Shown: piece after piece, positions 60,341 through 64,000 of the stretch | Position numbering within the stretch: position 1 is the stretch's first letter | How the letters are laid out: every line of letters begins with the position of its first letter | NCBI GenBank assembly: GCA_026391795.1 | Contig: JAPLDI010000017.1 | Coordinates: 40,992-104,991, forward strand | Direction of reading: 5' to 3' | DNA from: Bacteroidota bacterium | GTDB taxonomy: Bacteria > Bacteroidota > Bacteroidia > Bacteroidales > FEN-979 | Length of the DNA: 64,000 nt | The notes under the pieces: generated by a model | Database searches by the model: none | What the model was told of the DNA's origin: nothing | What the model saw: only the letters and a program-made list of their open reading frames with translations | Translations under genes and position numbers: made by a program

Positions 60341-61015
60341 ATGGCTATGAAAACCCCGATTTCAACAGATCCGTTTTTCTCTGTTTTTGAAAAGTACAAT
60401 CATGCGATTTTTCCTGTCCAGATTATACTCTTTCTTTTAAGCCTATTGGCATTCATCGCAATTGGATCAAAAATCAAGCAGAAGGATAAATTCGTTGCAG
60501 GTATCCTCGGGATTATCTGGATATGGACAGGGATTGTTTATCATTGGGTATTCTTTTCTCACATTAACATTCTTGCTCTCGGATATGGTGTGGTTTTTAT
60601 CTTACAGGGCTTGTTTCTGGTATGGGAAGGAGTTATTTTGTATAACCTGAAATTTGTATTCAGGATGACTGTACAGGCACTCCTCGGTTACTTTTTTATC
60701 CTTTACGGATTGATATTCTATCCTGTTGTTGGTTACCTGATTGAACCAAATTTATCAGGGACTATGTCTATAGGATTACCAGGCCCCACTATTATTTTAA
60801 CATTTGGCTTCCTGCTTCTTTGTGATAAAAAGTTTTCAAAGTACCTATTAATTATTCCATCACTTTGGGCAGTAATCGGAATTAGTGCAATAATAAAACT
60901 GGGTTTTTATCAGGACACCATGATGTTAATAGCTGCGATTATTGCTGATGTCATGATTCTTAGAAGTAAAAGACCACCTGATGAAAAGTCTGAACTTCAG
61001 TTGGAGAAAACATAA
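60341..61015 (+). CDS. DUF6064-like multi-pass membrane protein
   Basis: A 224-residue hydrophobic protein with about six or seven helices (FPVQIILFLLSLLAFIAIG, GILGIIWIWTGIVYHWVFF, LGYGVVFILQGLFLVWEG and others), a Pro-Gly turn GLPGPTIILTFG, and an acidic tail. The pattern fits the uncharacterised DUF6064 family. Start is ATG 60341 or the ATG six bases later. No neighbour suggests a role. Confidence 0.75.
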   Translation: MAMKTPISTDPFFSVFEKYNHAIFPVQIILFLLSLLAFIAIGSKIKQKDKFVAGILGIIWIWTGIVYHWVFFSHINILALGYGVVFILQGLFLVWEGVILYNLKFVFRMTVQALLGYFFILYGLIFYPVVGYLIEPNLSGTMSIGLPGPTIILTFGFLLLCDKKFSKYLLIIPSLWAVIGISAIIKLGFYQDTMMLIAAIIADVMILRSKRPPDEKSELQLEKT

Positions 61016-61219
61016 TACTCAGCAATTGTGTAACTGTGTGAATGATGTATCGTATTTCAAAAGCTGTGTAAGGGTTAAAGCAAGGAGAAAGGCAAATGAA
61101 AAAGAGGGAATGATCAAATGTTTATAAAGAAAATGGAATGTTTGATCTTCATCAGAAGAACATGCTAAAAATGAGTAATAACGGCTAGTTTGGCATTAAA
61201 CCTCCACAATTGACAAATA

Positions 61220-61260
61220 AAAAGCCTTGAACATACTGATAATCAATGTTCAAGGCTTTT
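61220..61260 (-). terminator. Terminator of tRNA-Phe
   Basis: Perfect 15-bp arms AAAAGCCTTGAACAT/ATGTTCAAGGCTTTT with an 11-nt loop; on the minus strand it is followed by T-rich sequence and lies just eight bases after the tRNA 3' end. Confidence 0.85.
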
Positions 61261-61267
61261 ATTTTTG

Positions 61268-61340
<73 letters not shown>

Positions 61341-61860
61341 TCATCAATTCGGGACGGCAAAAATAGAAAGATTTTTTGAATTTGCAATGCAACCAGGTTA
61401 ATTTACAACAGGACAAATCAGGATTTACGTTCAAATTTTAAGATTTCGGATCGAAGATTAAATCTGCATTCAATCCCTGGAAAATTCAATCTGCAATCTG
61501 CATACGTTTAATCAGGATTCCTCCCCGTAGAATTGAATCGTTTATATGTTCACAAATACCCAGATTATCGGAATAAAACCTGATATGAGGGTCTTTTCTG
61601 CAGATTTTTACCATTAAACCCTGCCCTGAATATCAGGAAGAATTCTTTTTTTTACCCATTTTCTGAAAATCTTACTTGATATCACCTTTTTTCTGATTAA
61701 AAAAGATCGAAATCATACAAAACAAACAAATGTTTAGTTGGCTTATTATCAATTTATTACCCTAACCTGTAATAAATTTGTAGGAGACCTTTTCCAGGAT
61801 GTAACAATTTTGTAGGCTTAAAAACTTGAATTCCCCTGTTCGGATACATCATCTTTGCAC
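61341..61860. other. Non-coding region upstream of structured elements
   Basis: About 520 bp of AT-rich DNA without a credible gene. Near its right end TTG (61827-61829 region), about 20 bases and CATCTTTG (61849-61856) resemble a Bacteroidota promoter directed rightward into the structured elements. Confidence 0.5.
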
Positions 61861-61904
61861 CAGAGCTAAAAACAATTATTAACTTTTAACAAAATTAAAA
61901 TTAT

Positions 61905-61986
61905 GCGGATGGCACGGTTTATGAGTTTTCTTTCTTTTAAGGAAATCTTTTTCACGGTCGAAAGTTCCATGACCATCCGCTTTTTT
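61905..61986 (+). ncRNA. Structured element 1 (long stem-loop with T-run)
   Basis: GCGGATGG (61905-61912) pairs with CCATCCGC (61973-61980) over a 60-nt gap and is followed by TTTTTT. Inside is GGTCGAAAGTTCC, itself able to form a small GGTC/GACC hairpin. A promoter-like TTG-n20-CATCTTTG lies upstream, so a transcript of about 130 nt is plausible. A 51-codon frame from 61903 crosses the structure but has no family look. Confidence 0.45.
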
Positions 61987-62056
61987 CTGACTCTTTCAAC
62001 TCATCATCATATTTTATCTGACAACTATACATTTAACATAAATAGATTTCCTGTGT

Positions 62057-62175
62057 AAAGGCCCGGTAGGGAAAGATGGAGCTAAGGTGCAGCTGATTAT
62101 CATTTCTTCTTGTCTCCGTCGAAAGTTTCCCTCCTCAACAAATCCTACCTACCTGCAGTAACCCTACTGGCCTTT
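62057..62175 (+). ncRNA. Structured element 2, related to element 1
   Basis: AAAGGCC..GTAGGG (62057-62071) can pair with CCCTAC.GGCCTTT (62162-62175) across about 90 nt. The enclosed stretch contains CCGTCGAAAGTTTCC, nearly the same internal motif as in element 1 and at a similar place before the closing arm. It may be a second small RNA, part of a longer leader of the TPR gene, or a repeat pair. Confidence 0.4.
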
Positions 62176-62230
62176 ATCAGGATTTTTTAACTCCTGAGTA
62201 CCTCTGAAAGCTTGTTAATATAGCATCTGA

Positions 62231-62256
62231 TAAAACCGCACAAACGTGCGGTTTTA
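62231..62256. repeat. GCAC palindrome, copy 4
   Basis: Perfect 11-bp arms TAAAACCGCAC/GTGCGGTTTTA around AAAC, followed by CCTTTTTT, so it can act as a rightward terminator. It lies between structured element 2 and the TPR gene. Confidence 0.85.
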
Positions 62257-62570
62257 CCTTTTTTAGAGAGAAAAAGGATCCTCCTACTATTCTTGCAGTT
62301 TAACCACTTTACCATGAATTGATTTATAATTGCCTGAATATTAAATCTATAATTTACCTTTTGGCAAACAGATCCCCCATCAGCCTTTTCTGGCATATCC
62401 TTTGCGGGATAAGTTCAGCTACACGTTAACCTGAAAGATTCTCATTTTGAAGATACCTTAAAACCCAATGAGGGAAAAACTTGGTTTGCGGAGAAGTCTG
62501 GCTATTTCTGAATAGTGCTATTAATTATAAATATGTTGTATATTTATGCATTAAATTTCTCAAAATACAC

Positions 62571-64000
62571 ATGAAAAATATACTCGTTCTCTCAATTCTG
62601 ATCTCAGTTGGCGTGAATGCATTCTCCTTCTCATTAAATACAAAACACAAGAATCTTCCGCCACAATTTAAGAACGACTCAACACACATCAAGGCCTTTG
62701 TTGATTCGGCATTGATTCTTTCCAGTACCAATACCAACTTGTCTGCTTTTTATTCATACAGGGCCTTGAGTTTGGCCGAGAAGATCAACTATCAAAACGG
62801 GATAGGCCAGGCCAGGTATTGCCTTGGGAACCTTGAGCTTGTTCGTGGAAACTACGAAAAATCCGTGATCCAGTTCAAAATGAGTGCCAAGATATTCCAG
62901 GAACTGAATGACCGGCACAGGGCCCCGAAAAGCCTGTCGGCCCTTGGAGCAGTTTATGTCCGTCAGTGGAAACTTACAGAAGCTTTACAAAATTTGCAGC
63001 TTTCCCTGAGCATGGAAGAAAAGAACAAGGATCGCGATGGTGCTGCAGGCTGTCTTATGAATATCGGGGTTGTTTTTTTCAGGATGGGGGACTTTGAAAA
63101 AGCTAAATATTATTTCCTTCAGGCTTACCACCTGTTTATCCAGTTGAAGGACTCACAAAGGATCAATGTTGCCATAACAAATCTCGGCAGTGTTTTTGGC
63201 GAGCAGGGGAAGACGGATTCTGCTCTGTTCTACTATCAGAAGACCCTCGATTATTTCGAGAAAACAAAAACGAACAAATTTGCCCAGGTTCACATCCTTA
63301 TTGAAATGAGTACCATGTACCAGAAGAAGAAAGAATATGAAAAATCTTTTCAGTCACTGGAAAAGGCGTTGGTTATCTGCAAGACGATGGAGATGCGCGA
63401 AAATTATGTGAAATGTCTTACCGGAATGGCGAACATCTACTATGCCACCGGTCAGCTCGATAAAGCCCTAGAATTCGCCAACAAAGCCCTTGCAATTACC
63501 GTAAAAGACAAGCTACTGGTTCAGCAGGCAGAAAACTATGAGGTTCTTTACGGGGTATATAAAAAACAGAATCGTACCAATCTCGCCCTGGAGAGCCTCG
63601 AAGAATTGAAAATCGTCAACGACAGTCTTCAAAAAGCAAAGAAGGTAGAGGAACTGGAAAGAATGGATTCAAAATACCTGACTGAGAAGCTTCAGCAGAA
63701 AGAACTTTTTCTGAAACAGCAGAGTGATCTTTACAAAACCCGTCAGATCCAGTTCTACCTGATCCTTACCCTGGTTTTCCTCTTCCTGGTTTTTGTCTCC
63801 ATCGTCTTCTATGTTAAACAGCAGGCTTCCCGACGCAAAACCAAGATCCTTGAACAGGAAACTGGGATTAACAAACAGAAGGTGATCATCCATCAGCAGG
63901 AAACCGCGCTTTATGAAGCCGAACTGAACAAGCAGAAGAATGAAATCCTGGCCATCTCCACCCTCCAGGGTAAAACAAATGAAGCTTTGCTCCAGATCAT
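62571..64000 (+). CDS. TPR signalling protein, C-terminus beyond window
   Basis: Open to the window end (476 codons seen). Signal peptide or anchor (MKNILVLSILISVGVNAFSF), then about six to eight tetratricopeptide repeats (residues about 40-340: ALGAVYVRQWKLTEALQNL, NIGVVFFRMGDFEKAKYYF, NLGSVFGEQGKTDSALFYY), a coiled-coil, a membrane helix (IQFYLILTLVFLFLVFVSIVFY) and a second coiled-coil entering the cytoplasm. In Bacteroidota this layout usually ends in a histidine kinase core or a LuxR helix-turn-helix; which one cannot be seen here. Start ATG 62571 fits the signal peptide. Confidence 0.85.
   Translation, partial: MKNILVLSILISVGVNAFSFSLNTKHKNLPPQFKNDSTHIKAFVDSALILSSTNTNLSAFYSYRALSLAEKINYQNGIGQARYCLGNLELVRGNYEKSVIQFKMSAKIFQELNDRHRAPKSLSALGAVYVRQWKLTEALQNLQLSLSMEEKNKDRDGAAGCLMNIGVVFFRMGDFEKAKYYFLQAYHLFIQLKDSQRINVAITNLGSVFGEQGKTDSALFYYQKTLDYFEKTKTNKFAQVHILIEMSTMYQKKKEYEKSFQSLEKALVICKTMEMRENYVKCLTGMANIYYATGQLDKALEFANKALAITVKDKLLVQQAENYEVLYGVYKKQNRTNLALESLEELKIVNDSLQKAKKVEELERMDSKYLTEKLQQKELFLKQQSDLYKTRQIQFYLILTLVFLFLVFVSIVFYVKQQASRRKTKILEQETGINKQKVIIHQQETALYEAELNKQKNEILAISTLQGKTNEALLQI

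Noticed and set aside
61903..62058. 51-codon frame starting in structured element 1
   Set aside because: It runs through a stem-loop and T-run and shows no protein-like features; RNA structure explains the sequence better.
61905..62175. Retron-like non-coding RNA with inverted repeats
   Set aside because: No reverse transcriptase gene is nearby, so there is no support for a retron.

Overview
The window reads as chromosomal DNA of an uncultured or little-studied anaerobic Bacteroidota (Bacteroidales-like). The reasons are: four secreted proteins with type IX secretion (T9SS) C-terminal sorting domains, Bacteroidota-type promoters (TAnnTTTG -7 boxes), a small Gly/Pro-rich membrane protein typical of the phylum, a Lys/Ala-rich histone H1-like protein, a Bacteroides-like gene order acpP-fabF-rnc, and mostly weak Shine-Dalgarno sequences.

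Layout. 1-13.5 kb is housekeeping: rnc, fabF, acpP, purN, an OsmC-family protein, pgi, a two-component pair, a damaged rsmI, yedK, a LuxE-like acyl-activating protein, a lipoprotein and the rod-shape pair mrdA-rodA. A probable small RNA with its own promoter and terminator lies upstream of pgi. 13.5-18.2 kb encodes surface proteins, including two tandem T9SS paralogues. 18.5-38.6 kb is an anaerobic purine catabolism island: mocA, xdhC, xdhA, xdhB, ygeY and ygeW on the plus strand; ygfK, two fold-type-II PLP enzymes, xdhD, ssnA and hydA on the minus strand, converging on the plus-strand genes; and guaD divergent from ygfK. 38.7-41.6 kb is a large T9SS beta-helix protein. 41.6-46.3 kb holds an IscR-like Rrf2 regulator and a Crp/Fnr regulator divergent from four genes (stand-alone ABC ATPase, P-loop GTPase, cysteine desulfurase, FeS-domain protein) that look like an uncharacterised Fe-S or metal-cofactor module. 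46.4-55 kb encodes a likely electron conduit: an NrfJ-like lipoprotein, a b-type membrane cytochrome, a membrane Fe-S/flavin oxidoreductase (frameshifted in a G tract), a 20-heme cytochrome, a 31-heme cytochrome and an outer-membrane beta-barrel. 55-64 kb is sparser: a LuxR-type pseudogene fragment, the H1-like protein, a repeat-rich T9SS protein, a DUF6064-like membrane protein, tRNA-Phe, 1.2 kb of structured non-coding DNA and a TPR signalling protein cut by the window end.

How the parts could fit together (inference). The purine island would convert guanine, xanthine or urate to ring-opened products and ureido/carbamoyl compounds, releasing ammonia and carbamoyl phosphate. The multiheme-porin locus could pass electrons from the quinone pool or a reduced cofactor across both membranes to an outside acceptor. 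The neighbouring Fe-S/metal module could supply or repair metalloenzymes needed for such anaerobic metabolism. The two strongest candidates for a poorly described system are the 51-heme porin-cytochrome locus and the ABC-GTPase-desulfurase-FeS module next to it.
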